DNA of 64,000 nt from Opitutaceae bacterium (GTDB lineage: Bacteria; Verrucomicrobiota; Verrucomicrobiia; Opitutales; Opitutaceae): NCBI GenBank assembly GCA_024233285.1, contig JACKPU010000008.1, positions 1 through 64,000 on the forward strand, given 5' to 3'. Below, piece after piece: positions 17,139 to 25,308 of this stretch (the first letter of the stretch is position 1; every line of letters begins with the position of its first letter). The notes below the pieces were generated by a model, which was not told the DNA's origin, did not search any database, and saw only the letters and a list, made by a program, of their open reading frames with translations. The translations under genes were made by a program, and so were the position numbers.

Positions 17139-19232
17139 TTGGGTTCGCATGCTTGCTTGGACAGCCCGGATCACCCCACCCAAGCAACGACTCGTGAGAC
17201 CCCGCTTGCCGTTGGTTTGTTAATCGTCGCTTTGCTTTTTAATGGATGGGCCATGACGGTTGGCTGGACCGCGCGAAATCTGCCGGGGGTGGAGTATCGG
17301 CAGGCGCAAACCGCGCTTTCAGCCTATTTTATCAAAGAGGCTGGCACGTTTGAGTTGGCATATCCGACGCCTGTGCTGGGCAAGCCATGGTCGATTCCCA
17401 TGGAGTTCCCGCTATACCAATGGACGGTGGTAACGGTGCACCATGTGACTGGTCTGGGTCTGGTGAAGTCGGCTCGTGCCGTCAGCATGGCCTGTTTCTA
17501 TCTGATGTTGCCTGCAGTGTTTCTTCTTTTGGGAAACTGGAGACTTCCAATGCCTCATCGCGGCGTGGTCCTGGCATTGCTGATATCCAGTCCGTTTTAC
17601 CTCTTCTACAGTCGGGCTTTTCTCATCGAGACGATGGCTCTGATGTTTGCGGTGTGGTTTTGGGTGGCTTTTGAGCGCGGGGTTGGGAGACGGCGATGGG
17701 GGTGGGTTGTCGTGGCGCTGGCAACCGGAATGGGGGCGGCCTTGGTCAAGGTAACAACCCTGATGGTCTATCTGTTGCCGGTGGGATTGTGGAGCGTGCG
17801 GCATGTTTGGCGTGAAGGAAATTTCAAATATCGGATAAGGGACATCGTAAGTATGATCTGCATCTTGCTGCCCATGGCCGGGGTTACGGCCTGGTGGATT
17901 CGCAAGGCGGATGCGATCAAATCGCTAAACCCGGTGGCGGACTTTTTGGGCTCTGTGCACATGAGTGATTTCAATATTGGGAACACTGCGCTGAGACTTT
18001 CTCCTGAATTGTGGACCATGAAAGTCCGGATTATCGGCAACGAACTCCTGGGGTGGCCGATGCTGTGGATTTTTGCCGGTCTGATACTGTTTGGATTTCG
18101 GCAGCACCGGTGGATTGGTCTCACCTGTTTGGTTGGTTTTATTGCGCCGCTGGTTTTGTTCCCGGTGCTGTATGCTTATCATGCGTATTATTTCGTCGCA
18201 AATCTGCTGTTTGTGCAGCTCGCGGCAGGGGTCATGATCGCGGGTGGACTACGCTCGAGAAGGCAGCTCGCCATGTTGCTGGCCATCGCGTTGTTCGTGG
18301 GGCAGGGACTCTGGTATGTCATTCATTATTATCCCATCCAGCGCGGCGCGCCAGAAGGTGGAGACGAACTATCGCGCTTGGTGCAACGTGTCACTGGGGC
18401 GGATGATGTCATCATTGTCACGGGACGGGACTGGAACTCGATGTTGGCGTATTACGCGCGCCGTCGGGCACTGATGTTGCGCGGCGATGCCGAGGCGGAT
18501 GTGGAGAAGCTGCATCGCGCCTTCACCAACCTGAAGGATGAAGCCGTCGGGGTGGCGGTGATCGCGGCTGAAGAGTGGCGGACAAAGTCCGCGTTATTGG
18601 ATGAATTGAAGCAACGGGGGTTTGCTGATCGACCGTTGCTGGTCGCAGAGGGGGCATGGCTGTTTTTCCCTGTTGAGAAAGAGCCTTGGGTGAATGATCA
18701 AATGCGGCGCGGTCATTTGGGGCGGGCCGAGTGGGCTCCAGGAGCCATGCCCGATCCGCCGTCTTTGGCTGGAGACTGGCATCGATTGGATGAACTGCCC
18801 TTGGATCAGCGGAAACGTTTCGCCAGCATGCGACCGTTGCCGATTCGATTTTTCAGCACTTTTGAGCCCGTTGTGCAGGTGTTAGTGAGGGAACCAGCCA
18901 TGAGCTGCCACCCGCTGACTCGGTTGATATTTGAATTGCCGGAAGGGCAGCGTGAATTGCGGTGTGAAATGTGGTTCAATCCGGACGCTTATCAAGGGCC
19001 GCTGGAGACCAGCGACGGGGTGGAGGTTCAAATTTTCGACACAACCGGTCGTGTGCTGGCTGCCCGCCATATTGATCCGGCTAACCGACCGGAAGATCGC
19101 GGGTTGGTAAAGCTAACCATGCCCTTTGAGTTGCCTGAGTCAGGAGAGGTTGAAGTGTCGTTTGGCCCTGGACCGGCTGGGCGGGATACGCGTGATTGGA
19201 TCTGGTTGCGCGGCGGGCTCACGATCGAGTGA
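17139..19232 (+). CDS. GT-C membrane glycosyltransferase with C-terminal beta module; the only plus-strand gene
   Basis: The product has 697 aa with a first helix 'LAVGLLIVALLFNGW', then 'GVEYRQAQTALSAYFIKEAG' and 'SIPMEFPLYQWTVV', more helices, and a soluble C-terminus with the shared module ('TSDGVEVQIF', 'PEDRGLVKLTMPF', 'RDWIWLRGG'). It is a close paralogue of the next gene, which lies in the opposite direction. The role is probably periplasmic sugar transfer from a lipid-phosphate donor. The start is odd: only TTG codons (17139 or 17157) precede the first helix in this frame, with no visible ribosome site. The nearby ATG at 17131 opens a different frame that stops after 30 codons and encodes a basic stretch (PKQRLVRPR) typical of the region before a first helix, so a frameshift is possible. 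Confidence 0.8.
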   Translation: MGSHACLDSPDHPTQATTRETPLAVGLLIVALLFNGWAMTVGWTARNLPGVEYRQAQTALSAYFIKEAGTFELAYPTPVLGKPWSIPMEFPLYQWTVVTVHHVTGLGLVKSARAVSMACFYLMLPAVFLLLGNWRLPMPHRGVVLALLISSPFYLFYSRAFLIETMALMFAVWFWVAFERGVGRRRWGWVVVALATGMGAALVKVTTLMVYLLPVGLWSVRHVWREGNFKYRIRDIVSMICILLPMAGVTAWWIRKADAIKSLNPVADFLGSVHMSDFNIGNTALRLSPELWTMKVRIIGNELLGWPMLWIFAGLILFGFRQHRWIGLTCLVGFIAPLVLFPVLYAYHAYYFVANLLFVQLAAGVMIAGGLRSRRQLAMLLAIALFVGQGLWYVIHYYPIQRGAPEGGDELSRLVQRVTGADDVIIVTGRDWNSMLAYYARRRALMLRGDAEADVEKLHRAFTNLKDEAVGVAVIAAEEWRTKSALLDELKQRGFADRPLLVAEGAWLFFPVEKEPWVNDQMRRGHLGRAEWAPGAMPDPPSLAGDWHRLDELPLDQRKRFASMRPLPIRFFSTFEPVVQVLVREPAMSCHPLTRLIFELPEGQRELRCEMWFNPDAYQGPLETSDGVEVQIFDTTGRVLAARHIDPANRPEDRGLVKLTMPFELPESGEVEVSFGPGPAGRDTRDWIWLRGGLTIE

Positions 19233-21272
19233 TCAATCGATGAGGATATGCTTCCAATAGGCTTGGTCGTAGGCGTTGTTACCGTCCGGGCCGGGCGAAA
19301 TCAAAAAGATGAGTTCGCCGGTGAATTCCTCGTGTTGGGTGTAGCTGAGTATTTGCGGGCCGCGATCTACCGCATCGGTGGATGGATTGAGGGCTCGACT
19401 CAGCAGCAGCCTGCGGCCGGTTTCAGGAGTCTCCTCAAATAGCTGAACGACGACACCGTCCGTGGCCTCAGGCAGAGAGTTGGCGTAGGCATTGGGAGCC
19501 AGTCCCACCTCGGCATGAATCTTTCGGGCGCCGGGCGGAGGGGAGAAAATCAGCTCTGAGAAAGCGTGTGCCAGAACCACCATTTGATTATCAATCATGC
19601 CGGGTTGAACGCCAAATTGGCTGCGCGCCCGGAGCGGGGCCGGTGTGCACATTGGGAATTGTTCAGGAGTGAGGATGTTCTCCGTCCCAATGAAACGTTC
19701 GTGCGAATCGGCGGGTGGTGCAGGGTTTGGCGTGGCGATTGTTGGAGCCGCGTTGGATTTCGGCAGATACAGCGCATAGCCGTTTTTGACGGCGGCCGGC
19801 TCGACGGAGAAACCAAATCGTGCGGCTTGCGTGGCGGGAAAGTCCTCCTCGCTTTGCAGCACTGGACCAGTGATTAGCATGGCCGCAAGGCGATGGGGGG
19901 GGAGATTTGCAATCACTGCATCAATGATCTGGCTTTCGTTTTCCCGCCGACCAGGCACCATCACCGCACGTCGCTCGGAATAGTATGGGATCAGCGGGTT
20001 CCAATCGTCGCCGAAGATTAAAAGCACGCCATCGGCGGGAACTTCCTCACGAATGATTGCTGCGATTTCAGGCGGAGGCGGCGCGGGGTTTCGATGGTGT
20101 GAATAATAACCGCGATAAAAGGCATAGCCTTGGAAGATCAGCACGAGCAAAAGCATGCTCCAGTTGAGACCCGCTGGTAGTCGCGGATTGTCCCAAGCTG
20201 AAGCCAGCAGCAACCCGGCGGCTCCGACCAAGAATATGGCATTGGCTGCGTAATAGTAATCGTGGATGTGATAGAGATTGGCGAAGACAAGTGGTCCCGA
20301 AAAAAATCCTGCCAAACACAGACCTGCGACCCAGCGAATGTTTTTGGTGGCGAATGCCGTGCAGATCAAACCGATGGCCAACGCTCCGTCAGCGAGGATG
20401 TAACCGGAGATCACCTCTTGTATCTTGATCCAGAACGACCAGTCTGTGCGCAAGGAAAGCGGGCCGAAATTCCAGTCCTGCAGCTCGCGCGCGGTCAGGA
20501 AGCCGGTGAAGGGATTGGAATCCTTAACGGCGTCCCCGTGCCGGAACCATGCCCATGCGATAAAGAAAGAGAGGGCGGCGATACCTGCGCTCAGGCAGAG
20601 TTTTAAAACTCGGGTTCTGGAAGGGACAGTTCGTGCGAATACGGTTTGGCTCAAAACCAAGGCTGCGGCAGGAATCCCGAATACGATAAACGTCGTTATC
20701 TTGGTGAGTGCAGCGGCTGTGGCAAAGCAGAGAGTGAGGACAAGCCAGCCGGGATGAAAGGCCACCAAACCTCGTCTGAGCGATGCAAGAAACCAGACAC
20801 TGAAGCAGAGTGCCGTGGTTTCGATCATGAAGGTTCGCGCGTAAAACAGATACACTGGGCATGTGATGATAAAGATCAGCACGATCAGCCGGCGCGAACG
20901 GGACAGTCCCGTGATGCCGAGAAGATCATAAATCGCCGGCAGGCTGCCCAGCAGGAATGAAATGGAGACAAGCCTGCCAGATTGTTCCAAACCCCAGCCG
21001 GTGAGATTGTGCAAACAAGCGACGAGAGTCTGGTAGATGGGGAATTCCATCGGCACAGACCAAGGCGGGCCGAATAGCGGCAGCGGGTAATCCAGTTTCC
21101 AACCTTCACTGGCGATCCAGAAGGTGCTCAATGCAGTCTGCAACTGGCGGAATTCGTAGCGGTCAAGCAGACTGGCTTGCCAAGAGAGAAACAGCACACC
21201 GATGGCGCCCGCGAGCGTGAGGGTAAAGGCCAGCACGAGACCCCGGGCGGATGCGGATGGGCGGGGTTGCAT
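19233..21272 (-). CDS. GT-C membrane glycosyltransferase with C-terminal beta module
   Basis: The 679 aa protein parallels the plus-strand gene it faces: 'DRYEFRQLQTALSTFWIASEG' against 'GVEYRQAQTALSAYFIKEAG', and 'SVPMEFPIYQTLVACLHNLTG' against 'SIPMEFPLYQWTVVTVHHVTG'. After multiple helices it ends in the shared module ('ATDGVVVQLF', 'AVDRGPQILSY', 'SPGPDGNN'). It is probably a periplasmic lipid-phosphate-sugar-dependent transferase. ATG at 21272 lies 4 bases after the upstream epimerase stop, so the two are likely cotranscribed; a longer in-frame leader to 21374 overlaps that gene and is rejected. Its stop codon (19235-19233) abuts the stop of the convergent neighbour (19230-19232), leaving no room for a terminator between them. 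Confidence 0.82.
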   Translation of the reverse strand: MQPRPSASARGLVLAFTLTLAGAIGVLFLSWQASLLDRYEFRQLQTALSTFWIASEGWKLDYPLPLFGPPWSVPMEFPIYQTLVACLHNLTGWGLEQSGRLVSISFLLGSLPAIYDLLGITGLSRSRRLIVLIFIITCPVYLFYARTFMIETTALCFSVWFLASLRRGLVAFHPGWLVLTLCFATAAALTKITTFIVFGIPAAALVLSQTVFARTVPSRTRVLKLCLSAGIAALSFFIAWAWFRHGDAVKDSNPFTGFLTARELQDWNFGPLSLRTDWSFWIKIQEVISGYILADGALAIGLICTAFATKNIRWVAGLCLAGFFSGPLVFANLYHIHDYYYAANAIFLVGAAGLLLASAWDNPRLPAGLNWSMLLLVLIFQGYAFYRGYYSHHRNPAPPPPEIAAIIREEVPADGVLLIFGDDWNPLIPYYSERRAVMVPGRRENESQIIDAVIANLPPHRLAAMLITGPVLQSEEDFPATQAARFGFSVEPAAVKNGYALYLPKSNAAPTIATPNPAPPADSHERFIGTENILTPEQFPMCTPAPLRARSQFGVQPGMIDNQMVVLAHAFSELIFSPPPGARKIHAEVGLAPNAYANSLPEATDGVVVQLFEETPETGRRLLLSRALNPSTDAVDRGPQILSYTQHEEFTGELIFLISPGPDGNNAYDQAYWKHILID

Positions 21273-21276
21273 GGGC

Positions 21277-22191
21277 TTAATGATTGAGGAAGCCGGCAGC
21301 CGAGCGCCGGATGCCTTCGTTGATGGCGACTTGCGGAGCCCAACCCGTTGCAGCGACCAGCCGGTCGTTCGCAATGCGACTGTCTTTTACATCCCAATCC
21401 GGCGCCGGGCCTGCGTGCCGGGAGAGTTTCGTCTCCGTGTGGTGTTCGACCATGGAAAGGATGTCCGAAATCGAGTGCGATTCGCCAGCTGCCAGGTTAT
21501 ATGTGCCCGTCAGGCGACGTCCGATGACTTCATCCAGAGCAGAAAGAAAATCCGTGTAATAAATGAAGTCCTTGCGCGCGCTGCCGTCGCCCCACAGTGG
21601 CAGAGTCCGGCCTTCGGCGGCGGCGCGGATCGCATGGGAGATGATCCCTTGCGCGCGGCCGGGGGGCACCGGATAACCGTAGGGGTTGGAGATTCGCAGA
21701 ATCGTTGCCGGCAGTCCATGCTGAGAAGCGTCTTGCGTGATGAGTGCTTCGGCGGCGAGTTTGGCCCGGCCGTAATGACCAAGCGGATGACATGGGTCGT
21801 CTTCGCGACTGGGCCGGCCAGGCGCATTGCCATAAACCGCACCACCCGACGAGAAGAACATGAAATGCGGCTGTTCGCCGGCGGGTCGTTGCCCGAAGGT
21901 CGCAAGCAGTCGCTTTAACAGCGGGAGATCGTATTGCTCCTCGGAGCCGGGGTGCTGTTGTGAGGTTGCCGGCAGCGTGCTCCAAGCCAGATGGAGAATG
22001 ACGTCCCCGGCTGTTACCTGACTGGGCTCAAGCAAGTCGTTCAGCGGGTGAAACCCGTCGCCTCCGTGGCGGGAATACAGTTCGACCTTGAATCTTGGAG
22101 TGCGGAAATGATCGGCAATCAATGCTGCCAGCCGGCCTCGACCGCCGGTAACCAAGAGGCGCTGCTGCGGGCGAAGTGAGGGTGAGGTCAT
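21277..22191 (-). CDS. NAD-dependent sugar epimerase/dehydratase (extended SDR)
   Basis: The 304 aa protein has the nucleotide-binding loop 'LLVTGGRGRLAALIA' (G-x-x-G-x-x variant; the usual GxxGFIG is changed to GGRGRLA), 'FFSSGGAVYG' with S115, the catalytic pair Y140-x3-K144 ('HYGRAK') and 'RISNPYGYP'. This is the GalE/WcaG-like class that acts on nucleotide sugars in the cytoplasm. Product identity (epimerase, reductase or dehydratase) cannot be set from the sequence. It follows the GT4 gene stop with a 6-base gap and precedes a GT-C gene by 4 bases, so it should be part of the operon and supply or modify a donor sugar. Confidence 0.82.
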   Translation of the reverse strand: MTSPSLRPQQRLLVTGGRGRLAALIADHFRTPRFKVELYSRHGGDGFHPLNDLLEPSQVTAGDVILHLAWSTLPATSQQHPGSEEQYDLPLLKRLLATFGQRPAGEQPHFMFFSSGGAVYGNAPGRPSREDDPCHPLGHYGRAKLAAEALITQDASQHGLPATILRISNPYGYPVPPGRAQGIISHAIRAAAEGRTLPLWGDGSARKDFIYYTDFLSALDEVIGRRLTGTYNLAAGESHSISDILSMVEHHTETKLSRHAGPAPDWDVKDSRIANDRLVAATGWAPQVAINEGIRRSAAGFLNH

Positions 22192-22197
22192 TGCGGG

Positions 22198-24126
22198 TCA
22201 GCGTGCCAGTTCAGCATAGAAATTTGCAAGTTTGACGGCACTTTCCCTCCAACTGAAATGCCGGCGGGAAAATTCCAGGGCCCCTTGTGCCAGCTCATCG
22301 CAAAGCTTGGGGTCATTTCGTAATGCCACGACGGCTGCGGCGATGGTTGAGGCGTCGGCCCGATCAACCACGTAGGCGTCCTTTCCATGACGGAGCATCG
22401 CACCCAAATTTGTGCGGGGGAGAATGACCGGGCGGCCGATCGCGAAAAACTCCGGCAATTTTGAAGGGAACCGATAATTGTTGAACGCGTCCGGTTCACC
22501 GGGTTGCACGAACATATCGGCCAGCGACATCAAGGCGGGCAGGTGATGGTGATGGGGGATTTGTCCCAAAAAGAGGATGTGTTGACGGGCCTCAGGCGCT
22601 AGGGCTTCCGGAAAGTCCACCGTATCCAATCCTGTGCGGATCAATGTCACGGGGTGTCCGCTGCGATTGAGCAGAGCGACCGCACGATAGAGTTCGCCGA
22701 CCTCGGCGACATTCGCCCCATGCACGTTGCCATGATAAAACAAAACGGTTTCATCAGGTCGCCGATCCAATATGGCCCGAAACTCATCGGGTCGAGAACG
22801 GGGATAGAAATGAGAGGCGTCGGCGGCCGGCCAGATCAAATGACACGGTTTTTCGGGCGGACAGAACTCGCGCAGTCCATCGGTAATCACCGTGATGCCG
22901 TCGGCCGCATTTAGAAAATCCCGGCTCCGCTGTGGATGGGAGAGGTTGGCCGGCACGAGTTTGTCCAGCACCGTGGAAGGTAGGTTTTCCAGTTCATCCG
23001 CAGTGCGTTTGAGCTGAAGTGCCAGGATTTGCCGTTCATTGTCCTCCAAATGGATCACGATCTTGGCGGCAGGATGGCTTTGGCGCAGCTGCTCGGTCAA
23101 TTGGCGCACGTTTTCGCGCGTGGTCCATGCGTGAATGATGGCGGGGCCGGAGCCATCCTTGAACAGAGTTCGGTTTGATATGTCAGAATAGAGAACACCA
23201 CGGAAGCGGGGGGCGCAGTGTCGTGCCATGGTTTCAAGGTCGTGGGTGACGGCCGCACAGCAATCGTGCCCCATGGCCTGAAGCTCGTTGGCGAGCGCAC
23301 TGACATGAATGGCGCTGTTCGCGGCAAAACTGCCGTGCAAAATGAAAAGGATGTTCAGAGTGCGGTCGGTCGGTGCGGGGGCGGGCGGGGTGACCGCCTT
23401 CTCATGAGTAAGGCCGATCCGTTGGCCAGTCAGCACCAGATCGACCGCATGATTTTCGTCGGAGGCGATACTGTAGGTGACGTCCGTTTCGCGGATGACC
23501 GACCGTCCGTCAGACAAGCGCGCGTGAATACGCACGGCGCCATGGCCGGCGACGAGAAAGTCCTCACTGATGAAGCCGCAGCGGCCCGCATGCGGCACGT
23601 CGGGAAATGCCGCAGCCACATCGGCGCGGGGCTGATCGACCTGGCAGGCGATCTGGCGGTGACCGTAGTGCAGTGACACCCCGACCACGGGAGCCTTGAG
23701 GTCAAGCGCCCACCCACCCACTTTCACGCGGTCACGCAACACCCCCTGTTTGATCGGCTCGTCCAAGCCGGCGTGGAATTCATCCGGGGGCACAGCGATG
23801 GTGAACTGCTTGAATGGGCTCCAGATCCCCGCGGGATATTCCGCTTCGATGTGGGCAACGTGGAGTCCTGGCTGCAGGGCACCGGCAATGGTAAACCCGC
23901 AATGTTCCGCCGCCGCTTCTCCCGGGAAAAGAGAAGGCAGATCCTCGCGCGGTTCTCGGGCGGTCAACGACAGCGTGGCGGTGCCGGTGCGCAACCGAAC
24001 GGGGGGAGGAGACGATTCTCCAGTCACGAGGCACCAGCCCTCAATCCCGCAGATACGGCCGCCGAGACGCAGGGGACGACTGGTTTCGACGTCACCACGC
24101 AACCTGCCTGTCGCCGGTGTCGTCAT
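22198..24126 (-). CDS. GT4-like glycosyltransferase with two N-terminal module copies
   Basis: The 642 aa product has two N-terminal repeats (~17-112, 'GIEGWCLVTGESSPPPVRLR'; ~128-216, 'VKVGGWALDLKAPVVGVSLH'). They resemble the first module of the giant glycosyltransferases (G-W, then an Arg/Asp-rich stretch 'PREDL' / 'PRADV', then 'CGF'). Residues ~257-642 form a GT4-like fold ('NILFILHGSFAANSAIHVSA', 'VLFYHGNVHGANV', 'FNNYRFPSKLPEFFAIGRPV'). In place of a classical E-x7-E there is 'EPDAFNNYRFPSKLPEFF', seen in other GT4 branches. The ATG at 24126 overlaps the upstream stop as ATGA, so I prefer it to an in-frame ATG at 24177. It is probably a cytoplasmic transferase; donor unknown. Confidence 0.75.
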   Translation of the reverse strand: MTTPATGRLRGDVETSRPLRLGGRICGIEGWCLVTGESSPPPVRLRTGTATLSLTAREPREDLPSLFPGEAAAEHCGFTIAGALQPGLHVAHIEAEYPAGIWSPFKQFTIAVPPDEFHAGLDEPIKQGVLRDRVKVGGWALDLKAPVVGVSLHYGHRQIACQVDQPRADVAAAFPDVPHAGRCGFISEDFLVAGHGAVRIHARLSDGRSVIRETDVTYSIASDENHAVDLVLTGQRIGLTHEKAVTPPAPAPTDRTLNILFILHGSFAANSAIHVSALANELQAMGHDCCAAVTHDLETMARHCAPRFRGVLYSDISNRTLFKDGSGPAIIHAWTTRENVRQLTEQLRQSHPAAKIVIHLEDNERQILALQLKRTADELENLPSTVLDKLVPANLSHPQRSRDFLNAADGITVITDGLREFCPPEKPCHLIWPAADASHFYPRSRPDEFRAILDRRPDETVLFYHGNVHGANVAEVGELYRAVALLNRSGHPVTLIRTGLDTVDFPEALAPEARQHILFLGQIPHHHHLPALMSLADMFVQPGEPDAFNNYRFPSKLPEFFAIGRPVILPRTNLGAMLRHGKDAYVVDRADASTIAAAVVALRNDPKLCDELAQGALEFSRRHFSWRESAVKLANFYAELAR

Positions 24127-24563
24127 GGGGTTGCTGGCGGTGTCCGGTCCTCCGGCTGTCTCAGCCATCGTGTCCAACGCCAGAGCCGGGAGCTTTTGAT
24201 GCGAGCCAATTCATTCTCGGCCGAAAGCGCAGCCTGCTCTGCGACTCTGAGCCGGTCTTGGATCGAGGCCAACGCAGCTTGAGTTTCTGCGAGCGATTGC
24301 TGCAAGTCGTGTTGCTGTTGCTGCTGATGCTCGATTTGGCCTTGGGCGGTGGCCAGCACCCCGGTCAGGTGGCGGACCTCGTCCAGTTTAGCGTCGGCCA
24401 GCTGCTGGGCGGATTTGAGCAAGGTTTCATTCTCCGCGATCTGCTCACTGAATGAGGTGTTCTGATCCTCCAATTCCATGATCCTAACCTGAGCGAGGAT
24501 CAGTTGCTGACGCAGGAGGTTGATCTGTGCGTTAGGGTCCTGCGCTGGAAGGCTTTGAGACAT
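24123..24563 (-). CDS. Small coiled-coil protein with Trp/Arg-rich tail
   Basis: The protein has 146 aa, almost all predicted coiled coil (residues ~12-125, including 'QGQIEHQQQQQHDLQQSL'), and ends 'SSRLWRWTRWLRQPEDRTP'. A coiled coil followed by an S-x-x-W-R-x-T-x-x-L-R tail is often found next to glycosyltransferase or methyltransferase domains in polysaccharide proteins; here it is a free-standing protein. The tail could sit at the membrane surface. Its stop overlaps the start of the following GT4 gene (ATGA, 24123-24126), suggesting the two products are made together and may interact. ATG at 24563 lies 10 bases after the transaldolase stop; 14 extra in-frame codons upstream would overlap that gene. 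No enzymatic function is visible. Confidence 0.7.
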   Translation of the reverse strand: MSQSLPAQDPNAQINLLRQQLILAQVRIMELEDQNTSFSEQIAENETLLKSAQQLADAKLDEVRHLTGVLATAQGQIEHQQQQQHDLQQSLAETQAALASIQDRLRVAEQAALSAENELARIKSSRLWRWTRWLRQPEDRTPPATP

Positions 24564-24573
24564 GGCAATGATT

Positions 24574-25293
24574 TTAGAGGCGGTAACCGGCGGATGCCGC
24601 ATCATTGGCGAACATCTTCACGGTGTCGAGGGACAGGGCGGCGAGATCCATGTTCAAGAGCTTGGCTGCCTTGGCGAGGATGTCATGGGTGACGGTAACG
24701 ATGTCGCAGCCGCATTGCTCGGCTTGGATGATATTCAACACCTCGCGCACACTGGCCCAGAGCAATTCGGCGTTAGGGTGATCAGCGAGGACGTCCCGCG
24801 CCATGCGCATGACCGGCATGGGATCGATTCCGGTATCGGCAATGCGGCCCGCAAAAATGGAGACGACGACGCGCACATTGGGATCAAGCACGGCGCGAAC
24901 CTCGCGCACTTGGTCAATCGTCAGCAATGCGGTCAGGTTCATCGGCACGCCTTCCGCAGTGAGTTCGCGAATCAATGACACCGAGGATTCCCCCCGCGTG
25001 TTGGTGATGGGAATTTTCACGAAGACATTATGGCCCCATGAGGCGATTTTAAGCGCCTGACGTCTCATCTCGGGAAAATCATCCGCCAGCACTTCGAGCG
25101 AAACCGGCTTTGCGGTCACCGTTTGCAGAATATCGCGCGCGAAGCGTTCGTAATCCGTGACCCCGGCCTTGCGCATGAGGGTGGGGTTGGTGGTCAAACC
25201 CTTGATATAGGGACGCGAATACAGCTCCAGAATGCCGGCCTTGTCGGCGCCATCGGCATAGATCTGAATTCGGAGATCATCGAGGTGTGGCAT
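24574..25293 (-). CDS. Transaldolase family protein
   Basis: The 239 aa product matches the short transaldolase / fructose-6-phosphate aldolase class: 'IYADGAD' (D14), 'GLTTNPTLM', and the Schiff-base lysine K93 in 'NVFVKIPITN', then 'NLTALLTIDQV' and 'SIFAGRIADTG'. Transaldolases exchange a dihydroxyacetone unit and make or use sedoheptulose 7-phosphate. The gene lies in the run that encodes the GmhA-, HddA-, GmhB- and HddC-like enzymes, whose pathway starts from exactly that sugar phosphate. A role in feeding heptose synthesis is therefore likely but inferred. It could instead act on another ketose or have an aldolase activity. It follows the HAD phosphatase gene with a 15-base gap. Confidence 0.85.
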   Translation of the reverse strand: MPHLDDLRIQIYADGADKAGILELYSRPYIKGLTTNPTLMRKAGVTDYERFARDILQTVTAKPVSLEVLADDFPEMRRQALKIASWGHNVFVKIPITNTRGESSVSLIRELTAEGVPMNLTALLTIDQVREVRAVLDPNVRVVVSIFAGRIADTGIDPMPVMRMARDVLADHPNAELLWASVREVLNIIQAEQCGCDIVTVTHDILAKAAKLLNMDLAALSLDTVKMFANDAASAGYRL

Positions 25294-25308
25294 GAACCAA
25301 TCCAGCCC

